Notes: generated by a model from the letters alone, not told the origin. Numbered from the stretch's first letter, positions 20,901 to 31,523 are shown. The stretch: DNA of 64,000 nt from Nitratireductor aestuarii (GCF_014641695.1 NZ_BMIF01000002.1:248001-312000); one strand, 5' to 3'. Program-made: numbers and translations.

Positions 20901-21259
20901 ATGCCATGAACATGCCTGCGGAAGCGCTCGAGTCGCTCATTCCCGTCCGGCTGGTAAGTGCCGGGTTCAAGAATTCCGGGGGTGCTGGCCGCTACCGTGG
21001 AGGTGATGGCATCCGCCGCGTCTACGAGGCGCTGCAGGATGGAATCCAGGTTTCATTGCGTGGTGAGCGGTTCCATACGGTGCCTCCGGGTTTGCTCGGA
21101 GGTCAATCGCCCAAACCAGCTTTTGCAGCAGTCGAACGCGTTGACGGCACGACAGAAATATTGCCAACCCGGTCGACGCCGAAGCTCAACAAGGGTGACA
21201 GGCTGATTGTCGAAAGCTGCGGTGGCGCGGGTTACGGGCATGCGGGGGAGAAACGATGA
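17987..21259 (+). CDS. Fused hydantoinase/oxoprolinase A-B protein
   Basis: 1090-aa fusion of HyuA-type (residues 1 to about 570) and HyuB-type (about 570 to 1090) domains. The family performs ATP-dependent opening of hydantoins, 5-oxoproline or N-methylhydantoin. The HyuB part has the expected NDPFRGGTHLPDIT and GGAGRYRGGDG segments. In HyuA the first phosphate loop reads GIDIGSSFVD instead of the usual GGTFTD pattern, and the second reads DVGSVSTD (D286) instead of GGTSTD. The HyuA C-terminal barrel seems shortened compared with about 680 aa in stand-alone subunits. The start at 17987 overlaps the AllA-like stop. The substrate probably differs from the classical ones. Confidence 0.9.
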   Translation: MSAIGIDIGSSFVDLAWTGEGAVKTAKVPCGDRAAAEAILHALDQASAEWAVELSKVNEIRIGSTGAVNMLLTRSGARVGLITTRGFHDTLALARQNRADLYDPVARSLSPRFLVAPGCIEEVGGRLDAKGNELEPLSIDDVRTAAAKLVAEGVEAIAICLLFSYVNAAHERACAEIIKEAHPDLHVVLSSEVDGAAREYERTVSACLEAWLRPWHVQTLSQIEAGLRRRKFGGRLSFGDSRGLLLNPADAAAKVINQVASGPAAAANAAARICREHEAKLAIMMDVGSVSTDIVLIENFAPASTAGGTFAGVPIRQPMTDVASIALGGRSSVTVTNTVIGLISGGAGPNLTDALAVLGAIPEVLAPEAKERLKSVAEQLGLDLPTAAEHVRDAAADAIAEAILGYAVGRAVDPASVTVVASGGLGGVLAPAVANRLGAENIIAGQAASVAGALGLLNARHVQEQVLPINKSFGALGPEDLPQEDGEASFTMEVAPDPFMHPVRLVIDGAPTIDALKSTYRAYYLRRFGAEPQAAGHLFSLVRQVFEDDAQVPLSLTGSSVINRGKGSGEVRPRTLQMRLDAIAQGMQETLFRTAVSPVVREGNDAAAALLTPDGEIIALSNAIPLLLGALGGSLEAILDVFPADEMREGDLFFMNDPFRGGTHLPDITVAMPVFAQGRLVCFAATMLHHQDVGGMRAGSVPPDAVDIFQEGLRLPPTRLGSGRRIDARAEDLIRCNSRMPDTVLGDLGSQIAAAVQAEDALHRLVGEMSADAFVQGVATCLDLGEEQARRVISSMPSGPFFAQEMLDPTPGLPDVVVKLKVECDGSTFRADFTGSVAQVTAPINCVRSGPFAASFYSLLSALGATPFRNGGVVRCLDLVLPEASAVNASMPAAVNARTGIVRAITSALLQAMAQAAPERMPAANSGMSYVLAFSGKRDDGRPFVSTEIIAGGAGGGPNADGESGISTDVGNAMNMPAEALESLIPVRLVSAGFKNSGGAGRYRGGDGIRRVYEALQDGIQVSLRGERFHTVPPGLLGGQSPKPAFAAVERVDGTTEILPTRSTPKLNKGDRLIVESCGGAGYGHAGEKR

Positions 21260-21292
21260 AGAATTTGGCGAACGCGCCGGTGGCTGGCAAAG

Positions 21293-22093
21293 ATGCGGGA
21301 GGTGAGCTTGCATAATCCTCCGCATGAGCTGCTCGACAAGGAAGACAAGGAACTCTCGCTGACCTTCGCCAAGGGGCTGTCGGTGCTGCTGGCGTTCCAG
21401 GGTAAGACCCGGGAGCTGACGATCACCGAGATTGCTGCGAAGACGGGGCTCAACCGCGCTGTGACGCGGCGGTTGATCCGTACGCTGGAGCAGCTTGGTT
21501 ATGTCGCCAATGATCGTGGGCGCTATCGGCTGATGCCCCGCGTGCTGCGGCTGACAACGGGCTTCATGGAAGCTCGCAGCATTCCGCAGGTGGTGCAGCC
21601 GGTGCTGCGCGCGGCATCGCAGGAGATCGGCGAATCCGTCTCGCTCTCGATGCTCGACGGCGACGAGGCAATCTATGTGGCGCACGCCTTCGTCCCAAGC
21701 CGCTTTACGCTGAACATGGTGACGATCGGCAGCCGCGTTCCGCTGGCGCCCACCGCGATCGGGCGGGCCATGCTTGCCTTCCTCGACAAGCCGAAAAGGG
21801 ATGCGCTGCTGGAGCAGCTGGGCCTCACCGCCTATACGCCGAGCACGGTCACCGACCGGAAGAATTTCATCGATCTTCTGAATCTCATCCGCATCAGCGG
21901 ATTCTCGGTCACTTCATCGGAATATGTGGAGGGCGTGAGTTCGCTCGCCGTGCCGGTGCTGGCCAGCAATTCGGAAGTCGTGGGCGCGGTATCGATCATT
22001 TTCCCGCAGGGTCAGTACACGGAAGATGAGATCCAGGGCCGTCTCAAGGACCAGCTCACCCGCTGCGCGAACGATATTTCGAGCGTGTTCTGA
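21293..22093 (+). CDS. IclR family transcriptional regulator
   Basis: 266-aa regulator. A winged helix-turn-helix at about residues 25-80 (LTITEIAAKTGLNRAVTRRL) precedes a C-terminal effector-binding GAF-like domain (VSLSMLDGDEAIYVA, then VPLAPTAIGRAMLAF). Relatives such as PcaR and PobR control aromatic or ring-compound catabolism through palindromes. It is 33 nt after the hydantoinase. ATG 21293 is used, but TTG 21308 has the better Shine-Dalgarno (GGGAGGTG), so the N-terminus is uncertain by five residues. I infer it controls the four units that carry the shared motif, including its own. Confidence 0.92.
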   Translation: MREVSLHNPPHELLDKEDKELSLTFAKGLSVLLAFQGKTRELTITEIAAKTGLNRAVTRRLIRTLEQLGYVANDRGRYRLMPRVLRLTTGFMEARSIPQVVQPVLRAASQEIGESVSLSMLDGDEAIYVAHAFVPSRFTLNMVTIGSRVPLAPTAIGRAMLAFLDKPKRDALLEQLGLTAYTPSTVTDRKNFIDLLNLIRISGFSVTSSEYVEGVSSLAVPVLASNSEVVGAVSIIFPQGQYTEDEIQGRLKDQLTRCANDISSVF

Positions 22094-22110
22094 TATATCT
22101 GTGATCGATC

Positions 22111-22932
22111 ATGACTGAGACAACCATATTCACCGGCTTCGATCTGGCCGAGCGCTTAAAGCAAAACATCAAGATGCGCATCGACGCTTTGGGGCGTCAG
22201 CCGCGCTGCAATCTGTTCCTTGACAGCCGCAATGCCGGGGCATCCGCCTATGCGCAGAGGCTCGCGGGTTCGGCCGCTTCCGTCGGCATCGACATGGTCA
22301 TGCGTGAATATGCAGGAAGTGCCGGGGAGCTGCGCCGCCAGCTGCAGGAAGAAGCGGACGCGGTCATGACGCTTTTCCCCATGCCGGACTTCATCGACCG
22401 GAACGAAGTGGCGGCGCTCATCGGCGCTGAACGGGACGTCGACGGCCAGCATCCGCTCAATGCCGGAAAGCTGGCGCTCGGCATCGTAGGTTACCGGGCT
22501 GCGGCGACGGCCAGAGCCTGCGTCCTCGTGATGAGCGAGATCATGGGCTCCCTGAAAGGCCTTCGTGTCGTCGTGGTCGGTGCTTCACCGGTGGTGGGAA
22601 GGCCGCTTGCGCTGATGCTCCTGGAAAAAGAAGCGACTGTCACGGTCTGCCATGTGGCGACGGTCGATCTGGCCTCGCATACGCGGGAAGCGGACGTCAT
22701 CATCTCGGCGACGGGCGTCGCGGGGCTGATCAGGGCCGATCATATCCGCGAAGGTGCGGTTCTCCTGGACGTCGGGATCGTCAGGACCGAGAAGGGGCTG
22801 GTAGGCGACATCGACCTCGACAGCGTGCAGGGGAAGGCCGCTGTTGTGACGCATGTGCCCGATGGGGTTGGGCCGGTTACGACTGCCTGCCTGCTTGAGA
22901 ATATCGTCGCGGCTGCTGAGGCTCGCAGCTAA
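22111..22932 (+). CDS. Divergent FolD paralogue lacking cyclohydrolase residues
   Basis: 273-aa protein of the FolD fold: an N-terminal catalytic domain and a Rossmann domain (GASPVVGRPLALML, then DVGIVR). Aligned to the neighbouring FolD, the catalytic lysine (K56 in YVERK) is leucine here (L51 in YAQRL) and the glutamine (Q100 in VQFPLP) is leucine (L88 in TLFPMP). The DVDG aspartate is kept (D111). Loss of the lysine abolishes cyclohydrolase activity in known FolD enzymes, so this is probably a dehydrogenase-only or substrate-altered enzyme. It follows iclR by 17 nt in the plus operon, and the start ATG is preceded by only a weak ribosome site. Confidence 0.88.
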   Translation: MTETTIFTGFDLAERLKQNIKMRIDALGRQPRCNLFLDSRNAGASAYAQRLAGSAASVGIDMVMREYAGSAGELRRQLQEEADAVMTLFPMPDFIDRNEVAALIGAERDVDGQHPLNAGKLALGIVGYRAAATARACVLVMSEIMGSLKGLRVVVVGASPVVGRPLALMLLEKEATVTVCHVATVDLASHTREADVIISATGVAGLIRADHIREGAVLLDVGIVRTEKGLVGDIDLDSVQGKAAVVTHVPDGVGPVTTACLLENIVAAAEARS

Positions 22933-23040
22933 ACCATTCCAGTTATTGGAAAAATGGATCGGAACGGCGCTGCAACAGGCAGCCGGCCGGGGCTTTTCTT
23001 TGTTTGGATAAGCACCAAATTTCGGCTTCCAATTTATTCA

Positions 23041-23055
23041 TGATTAGAATAATCA
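23041..23055. promoter_or_regulatory. RirA-type iron-responsive (IRO) box before exbB
   Basis: TGATTAGAATAATCA is an exact TGA-N9-TCA palindrome, the consensus of rhizobial IRO boxes bound by the Fe-S regulator RirA. It lies about 187 bp before the exbB start in a 309-bp gene-free stretch (22933-23241). The rest of that stretch is AT-rich near the box and otherwise shows nothing I can name. Confidence 0.6.
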
Positions 23056-23241
23056 AGTTTTAGAACGTTGCTTATGGGCAGCGGCCACCTACCGGTTGCC
23101 GATGAAATATTGGCCGATCCCGGCATTCCATGTCAGATTGGCGCTGGTCTGTGGCATCGAGAAATATCGCGGGCGTTCGCCACCTGAAGACCAAGACCGG
23201 AACCGAAGACAGCTTCGGTGCTGAGCAGACAGAGTAAGTTC

Positions 23242-24171
<930 letters not shown>

Positions 24172-24175
24172 GACC

Positions 24176-24628
24176 ATGGCTGGTGGGATCAACTCCAACA
24201 CGGAAGATGACGATCTCGTTGAAAACCACGAGATCAACGTCACGCCTTTCATCGACGTAATGCTGGTGCTGCTCATCATCTTCATGGTGGCTGCGCCGCT
24301 CGCGACGGTCGATATCAACGTGGATCTGCCGAGGTCTGCAGCAACACCGCAGCCGCGTCCCGATGAGCCGCTCTATGTTACCGTGGACAAGGATCTCGGC
24401 GTCGCGGTTGGCAACGACAGGGTCGCTCAGGCGGAGCTTGGCAGCGTTCTCGACCGCGTCACGAAGGGCGACAAGGAAACGCGGGTCTTCCTCAGGGCGG
24501 ACCAGGCGGTTTCCTACGGCGACCTCATGAATGTCATGAACCAGCTGCGTGTGGCCGGATATCTCAAGATCGCACTTGTCGGGCTTGAAGGTCCTTTGCC
24601 TGCTGCTTCGGGTGCTGCAGCTCCATGA
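24176..24628 (+). CDS. exbD: TonB-system energiser ExbD
   Basis: 150-aa inner-membrane protein with one transmembrane helix. The helix contains the conserved proton-path aspartate in INVTPFIDVMLVLLIIFM, followed by a periplasmic domain. The start is at MAGGINS, since upstream in-frame codons overlap exbB. Its stop overlaps the tonB start by four bases. Confidence 0.94.
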   Translation: MAGGINSNTEDDDLVENHEINVTPFIDVMLVLLIIFMVAAPLATVDINVDLPRSAATPQPRPDEPLYVTVDKDLGVAVGNDRVAQAELGSVLDRVTKGDKETRVFLRADQAVSYGDLMNVMNQLRVAGYLKIALVGLEGPLPAASGAAAP

Positions 24629-25563
24629 GCGGAAGGCCTGACATAGCCTGGTCAAAGCATGTGGCCAAGGTTTCGCTCGGCCAGCTTCTCCTCTGGTCGA
24701 GCGCGGCTGCGCTGGCCGTGGCTGCCCACGCGAGTGCCGCCTGGTGGATCATGCAGCAGCCGCCTGCTCCTGCCGTCGATCTCGGTGCACCCGTTGCGAT
24801 CATGATCGACCTCGCTCCCGTGCCGATGGCGCCAGCGTCCGATGAGGAAGAGGTTTCCGCCGATACGGTTGATTCCGCTGCTGCCGAGGAGACGCCGGTC
24901 CCGGAAGAGGCAGAGCCGGTCGAGACAGCAGAACCGGTCGAGACAGTTGAGCCGGAGGTGGCGGAAATCGAGGAGCCGGTCGAACCCGAAGAGGTCGTGC
25001 CGGAACCCGCCCCGGAAGTGGAAACGGCCGAACCGGTTGAGCCGGACGTGGAGCTTCCCGATGTCGCGGAGGTGCCGCTTCCGACCCCACGACCAACACC
25101 GAAGCCCAAGGTTGCCGAAAAGCCACGTGAGCCAGAGAAGCCCAAGCAGGTTGTGAAGCAGGTGAAGCAGGTGAAGCAGCAGGCTCCCGCTCCCTCGCGT
25201 GAAGCCAGGGCCGCAAAAATACAGGCGCAGCAGGAAGCGCCGCGCGCAGCCGCTCCGCAGTCTAATCGAGGGGCTTCGAGCATGTCGCCGCAAAGGTGGC
25301 AATCGCGGCTGCTGGCTCATCTTGAACGGCGCAAGCGTTATCCAGCCTCAGCAAAACGCAAGCGGCTTGAAGGTACCGCGCAGGTTCGGTTCACCATCGA
25401 TGACAGCGGCAATGTTCAGTCTGTCGCGCTCGCCGGGTCCTCGGGGGTTCCCGAGTTCGATGAAGAAGTGGTGGCAATGGTGCGGCGTGCTTCGCCTGTT
25501 CCACCCCCACCGCCGGGGGTCGATCGAACCATCGTGGTGCCAGTCCGGTTCGATATCCGCTGA
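24625..25563 (+). CDS. tonB: TonB energy-transducing protein
   Basis: 312-aa protein with an N-terminal transmembrane anchor. A long periplasmic linker rich in Pro, Glu and Val (PVE and PEP repeats, about residues 75-190) is followed by Lys-rich and then Gln/Ala stretches. The C-terminal TonB domain contains YPASAKRKRLEGTAQVRF. It links the ExbB-ExbD proton motor to outer-membrane receptors. The internal EPVE-type repeats come from near-repeated codons. The operon ends in the terminator at 25577. Confidence 0.94.
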   Translation: MSGRPDIAWSKHVAKVSLGQLLLWSSAAALAVAAHASAAWWIMQQPPAPAVDLGAPVAIMIDLAPVPMAPASDEEEVSADTVDSAAAEETPVPEEAEPVETAEPVETVEPEVAEIEEPVEPEEVVPEPAPEVETAEPVEPDVELPDVAEVPLPTPRPTPKPKVAEKPREPEKPKQVVKQVKQVKQQAPAPSREARAAKIQAQQEAPRAAAPQSNRGASSMSPQRWQSRLLAHLERRKRYPASAKRKRLEGTAQVRFTIDDSGNVQSVALAGSSGVPEFDEEVVAMVRRASPVPPPPPGVDRTIVVPVRFDIR

Positions 25564-25576
25564 TCATCACCAAAGA

Positions 25577-25604
25577 AAAATGGCGGGAAGAACCCCGCCA
25601 TTTT
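25577..25604. terminator. Bidirectional terminator, tonB / demethylase-like gene
   Basis: An 11-bp stem (25577-25587 with 25594-25604, arms AAAATGGCGGG and CCCGCCATTTT) with the loop AAGAAC separates two convergent genes. Confidence 0.85.
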
Positions 25605-25623
25605 CAATCTGTAATCGGTCGGG

Positions 25624-27585
<1,962 letters not shown>

Positions 27586-29271
27586 ATGTCGGTGGAACGG
27601 TCGTCATCGGACGAAGGTGCGCAAGGACGCATCACACGCAACAGGCGAACCCAGAAGGATCTTTGGGACGGCTCATGGCCGTTGCATCCCTTCTTCTTTG
27701 CTGCCGCTGCCGTTTTCACCCTGATGGGTAACAACCTGAACTACTCCGGCATGCGGGACGTGCTGCCGTCTCTGCTGGTGGCGCTGGCGATCGCGCTGAC
27801 ACTCTATCTGCTGGCGGTGCTGTTCCGGCGCAGGTTCGATTCCATTGCAGCGGTGCTTGCGACCATCTGGGTGGTTGGGGTTCTCTACTACTCCAATCTT
27901 TTTGGCGACCTTAACCGCTGGATCGACGGCGGTTTTTCCATGGTGCGGACGCTGCCGATCGCGGTGTTGATCCTCGCCGCCATCACTGTTCTCGCCTACA
28001 GGCTGAGGCGCTTTGCGCCCAAGGCGAATGGTGCGCTCAACATCATCGCCGTGGTGTTCCTGGTGGTGCCGCTGGGTAAGGTTGCCGAGTTTCAGTGGAA
28101 CAACTGGGGTGCGCTCGACAGCTATGATGCGAAAGCTGCGCTGGCCGAACTTGAGCCCTACCTGAGCCAGGCGGCGAGCCCGGATCAGCCGCCGGACATC
28201 TATCACTTCATCTTCGACCGCTATGCTTCGGAAGAGGTGCTGAGTCAGTACTTTGATCTGGACAACAGTGAGATCGGGTATTTCCTGGAGCAGCAGGGCT
28301 TCTATCTGGCGCGTGGGAGCAACTCCAATTACCAGAAGACGGGACATTCGGTCTCTTCCACCTTCAATATGGACTATCTCCACACGCTGGAGAACGACCC
28401 TCGCGTGAAGGGCCGCAACTGGCGGCCCATCTTCAAGATCCTGGGCGATCACCGCGCGGGCCGCTTCCTGAAATCACGCGGCTATCGTTACGTGCAGTTC
28501 GGATCGTGGTGGGCCGGTACGTTCCGCAGCTCGCTTGCTGATGAAAACCGGCCGCACGGGTTCAGCGAATTCGCCATGCTTTACTGGCGGAACACGATGC
28601 TGAAGCCGATCTTCCATGTGTTGCCGGATACGCAGCTGACGATGCGGCTCGACTGGGACAACGGACAGTGCCAGCGCATTCGGCCGCAGCTGGAAGAGAT
28701 CAAGAAGATCGGCGAGGAGACGGCGGAACCGCTCTATGTCTTCTCACATATCCTCATTCCGCATGGACCCGAAAATTTCACCACGACCGGCGAGTGCCTC
28801 AGTCTGCAGCAGGCCTCAAAGCGCGGTCAGGCGAAGGGTTATCTGGACCAGATCCAGTACGCGAACCAGATCATCCGCGACGTGGTGACCGAGCTGAAGA
28901 AGCCGGGGCGCAGGCCTGCCGTCATCATCATCCAGGCGGACGAAGGTCCGTCCCCGAAGCGGGACGGCAAGATTCCGTGGCAGAACGCGTCAGCAGACGA
29001 GCTTCGTATCAAGACGGGGATCCTGAACGCCTACTATTTCCCGGGAAAGGATTATAGCGGCCTTTGGCAGGACATTACGCCGGTGAACACCTACCGGGTG
29101 CTGTTCAACACCTATTTCGGAACGCGGCTGCCGCGTCTGGAAGACCGGATCTATGCCTTCCCCTTCGACAACAACCTCTATGAATTCCATGACGTGACGG
29201 CCAAGGTTCGCGGACCGGGCCCGATAGCGGGCACGGTGCATCAGGGCTCCGCGCCTGCTGCTCCCAACTGA
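27586..29271 (+). CDS. Membrane-anchored sulfatase-like hydrolase/transferase
   Basis: 561-aa inner-membrane protein. Several N-terminal transmembrane helices (about residues 35-165) precede a periplasmic alkaline-phosphatase-superfamily domain beginning at DIYHFIFDRYAS. The formylglycine motif C-x-P-S-R of true sulfatases is missing; the region around NYQKTGHSVSSTFNMDYL may supply a Thr or Ser nucleophile. Metal-site residues are suggested by HILIPHGPEN and IIQADEG. Such proteins often modify cell-surface polysaccharides or lipids. It stands alone and ends seven bases before the convergent upp stop. Confidence 0.75.
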   Translation: MSVERSSSDEGAQGRITRNRRTQKDLWDGSWPLHPFFFAAAAVFTLMGNNLNYSGMRDVLPSLLVALAIALTLYLLAVLFRRRFDSIAAVLATIWVVGVLYYSNLFGDLNRWIDGGFSMVRTLPIAVLILAAITVLAYRLRRFAPKANGALNIIAVVFLVVPLGKVAEFQWNNWGALDSYDAKAALAELEPYLSQAASPDQPPDIYHFIFDRYASEEVLSQYFDLDNSEIGYFLEQQGFYLARGSNSNYQKTGHSVSSTFNMDYLHTLENDPRVKGRNWRPIFKILGDHRAGRFLKSRGYRYVQFGSWWAGTFRSSLADENRPHGFSEFAMLYWRNTMLKPIFHVLPDTQLTMRLDWDNGQCQRIRPQLEEIKKIGEETAEPLYVFSHILIPHGPENFTTTGECLSLQQASKRGQAKGYLDQIQYANQIIRDVVTELKKPGRRPAVIIIQADEGPSPKRDGKIPWQNASADELRIKTGILNAYYFPGKDYSGLWQDITPVNTYRVLFNTYFGTRLPRLEDRIYAFPFDNNLYEFHDVTAKVRGPGPIAGTVHQGSAPAAPN

Positions 29272-29277
29272 AGCCGC

Positions 29278-29907
29278 TTACTTGGTGCCGTACATCCGGT
29301 CGCCGGCGTCGCCGAGACCAGGGATGATGTAGCCCTTCTCGTTCAGCCTCTCGTCAATCGATGCGGTGAAGACCGGCACGTCGGGATGTTCGCTGGTGAA
29401 ATGCTGGATGCCTTCCGGGGCTGCCAGCAGGCAGACAAAGCGCAGGTTGGTCGCGCCACGATCCTTGAGCTTCTGGACTGCCGCAACTGCAGAGTTGGCC
29501 GTGGCGAGCATCGGATCAACGACAATCACCAGACGGTTTTCCAGGTCGCTCGGGGCCTTGAAGAAATATTCGACCGCTTCGAGCGTTTCGTGGTCGCGGT
29601 AGAGACCGACGTGGGCGACGCGGGCGGCTGGGACCAGGTCCAGCATGCCATCCAGCAGGCCGTTGCCGGCGCGTAGGACGGAGGCAAAAACCAGCTTCTT
29701 GCCTTCCAGAACCGGCGCTTCCATCTCCACCATCGGTGTCTCGATGGTGCGCGTCGTCATCTCGAGGTCTCGGGTGACTTCGTAGCAGAGCAAGAGCGAA
29801 ATTTCGCGCAGCAGGCGGCGGAAGCTTGCCGTGGAGGTGTGCTTGTCGCGCATAATGCTGAGCTTGTGCTGGACAAGCGGATGGTCGACGACGGTCACGC
29901 CCTGCAT
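29278..29907 (-). CDS. upp: Uracil phosphoribosyltransferase
   Basis: 209-aa salvage enzyme making UMP from uracil and PRPP. The PRPP loop is [12 protein letters not shown], and the uracil-binding C-terminus ends [15 protein letters not shown]. Length and ends are those of bacterial UPRT. The start ATG at 29907 fits the family N-terminus ([12 protein letters not shown]). It is monocistronic and not obviously linked to the catabolic island. Confidence 0.96.
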   Translation of the reverse strand: MQGVTVVDHPLVQHKLSIMRDKHTSTASFRRLLREISLLLCYEVTRDLEMTTRTIETPMVEMEAPVLEGKKLVFASVLRAGNGLLDGMLDLVPAARVAHVGLYRDHETLEAVEYFFKAPSDLENRLVIVVDPMLATANSAVAAVQKLKDRGATNLRFVCLLAAPEGIQHFTSEHPDVPVFTASIDERLNEKGYIIPGLGDAGDRMYGTK

Positions 29908-30092
29908 TGGAAGTCTCCGTAAGAATAACGCGTTCGCTAGACATTAGCGATGGAACGACGCGACTCATACCCGCCAAGCACGATTGAGCAACAAAAATGT
30001 CGAGCTATGATGTCTCCGAGGGCGTTATTCCAACGCTCAATGGATGCTGAGGGCCCGCTGACGCGCTTGACCTGGGCCATCATAATCCTTAA

Positions 30093-30109
30093 TTTAGAAT
30101 AATTCTAAA
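30093..30109. promoter_or_regulatory. Irr-type ICE box before mbfA
   Basis: TTTAGAATAATTCTAAA is a perfect 7-3-7 palindrome and matches the iron control element bound by the haem-responsive regulator Irr. It ends 16 bp before the mbfA start, where binding would repress. Irr control of mbfA is established in rhizobia. Confidence 0.85.
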
Positions 30110-30125
30110 CAAGTGGATATTCATC

Positions 30126-31109
30126 ATGTTTGGCCGTTTCGCCGGGGGTAACAGACGATCCTTCTCTTCCCTGTCCGAGCAGGAGATCCTCGGGTTGGCG
30201 ATCTCCTCCGAAGAGGATGACGCGCGCATCTACCGTGCCTATGCGGAAGCGCTGGCGCCGGACTTTCCGCATTCTGCGGCAGTGTTCGAGGAAATGGCCG
30301 TCGAGGAGGATGGTCACAGGGCGGCGCTGATCGAGTTGCATCGCAAGCGATTTGGCGAGCGCATCCCGCTTATCCGGCGCGAGCATGTGCGCGGCTACTA
30401 CAGCCGAAAGCCGGACTGGCTGGTGCGTCCGCTGGGCGTCGAGCACGTCCGCGCGCAGGTCAAGTCCATGGAAGAGGAGTCCTTCCGCTTCTATACGGAA
30501 GCCGCAAAGCGGACCGAGGACGCTGCGACGCGCAAGCTTCTGGGCGATCTCGCAGCCGCTGAGCAGGGGCATGAGAAGCTTGCGGGAGAGCTCGAGCAAA
30601 AGCATCTTTCTGCGGAGGCCAAAGAGGAAGAAACGGGCACCGAGCGACGGCAGTTCATCCTGACCTATGTGCAGCCGGGGCTCGCCGGCCTCATGGACGG
30701 TTCGGTTTCGACGCTGGCGCCGATCTTCGCCGCTGCGTTTGCAACGGGCGACACCTGGCAGACGTTCCTGGTGGGGCTTGCAGCATCTCTGGGTGCAGGC
30801 ATTTCAATGGGCTTCACCGAAGTCGCCTCGGACGATGGCGTGATCTCCGGCCGTGGCTCACCCATCAAGCGTGGTCTCACGACCGGCATCATGACGGCGC
30901 TGGGCGGCCTTGGGCACGCGTTACCATACCTCATCCCGCATTTCTGGACGGCGACGATCACTGCCTTCGTGGTGGTGTTCATCGAGCTTTGGGCGATCGC
31001 CTTCATCCAGAACCGCTACATGGAAACACCCTGGAGCCGCGCGACCTTCCAGGTGGTGCTCGGCGGCGCACTGGTGTTTGCGACGGGCATGCTGATCGGA
31101 AGCGCTTGA
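30126..31109 (+). CDS. mbfA: Membrane-bound ferritin MbfA (ferritin-like + VIT1 domain)
   Basis: 327-aa inner-membrane iron exporter that lowers cytosolic iron. Residues about 1-165 form a ferritin-like four-helix domain with di-iron type glutamates (EEDDARIYRAYAE, EEDGHRAALIE, EEESFRFYTEAA, EQGHEKL). Residues about 170-327 are a VIT1-like transporter domain with hydrophobic helices (LDGSVSTLAPIFAAAF onward). The start at 30126 lies just after the ICE box. Linked to iron homeostasis, like exbB-exbD-tonB and mur in this window. Confidence 0.93.
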   Translation: MFGRFAGGNRRSFSSLSEQEILGLAISSEEDDARIYRAYAEALAPDFPHSAAVFEEMAVEEDGHRAALIELHRKRFGERIPLIRREHVRGYYSRKPDWLVRPLGVEHVRAQVKSMEEESFRFYTEAAKRTEDAATRKLLGDLAAAEQGHEKLAGELEQKHLSAEAKEEETGTERRQFILTYVQPGLAGLMDGSVSTLAPIFAAAFATGDTWQTFLVGLAASLGAGISMGFTEVASDDGVISGRGSPIKRGLTTGIMTALGGLGHALPYLIPHFWTATITAFVVVFIELWAIAFIQNRYMETPWSRATFQVVLGGALVFATGMLIGSA

Positions 31110-31194
31110 GGCGGCAGGCGCGCCATTGCAATTTTAAAGACATATATTGCACCAGATTTCCCTTCAGGGTAGCATATATCTGAGGGGATGCTGA

Positions 31195-31518
31195 ATGAGC
31201 AAGCAAGGAGAGAAAAGCCCGGAAGACCGCCTTGTTGAGCTGGAGGTCGAACGCCGCAAGAGGGAGATGGCAATCCAGCAAAAACAAGAGAGGGCCAAAG
31301 TCTGGGCGAACTACTGGACGGCCATCGCCGGAGCCATATTTGCGGGCGCTGTTCTTGGTCCGGTGCTGGGGATATTTCTCAGCGCCAGGAAGGAAGACAT
31401 CGTTGCCCCGATCCTCATTGCTCTGGGTGGCGGAATTGTCGTCTTCTGCCTATATTTCCTTGTGGAGTACGGGGTGAGCGCGGCCCACGAGCATAGGGAT
31501 GGCCAATCGGAAGGGTGA
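31195..31518 (+). CDS. Small membrane protein of unknown function
   Basis: 107 aa. A charged N-terminal helix rich in Glu, Arg and Lys (about residues 8-38, possibly coiled coil) is followed by two hydrophobic segments (TAIAGAIFAGAVLGPVLGIF and APILIALGGGIVVFCLYFLV). AAGGAG sits 9 bases inside the frame rather than before it, so the start is uncertain. It overlaps or abuts the next gene and the pair looks like an operon. I recognise no family. Confidence 0.6.
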   Translation: MSKQGEKSPEDRLVELEVERRKREMAIQQKQERAKVWANYWTAIAGAIFAGAVLGPVLGIFLSARKEDIVAPILIALGGGIVVFCLYFLVEYGVSAAHEHRDGQSEG

Positions 31519-31523
31519 TTGAG

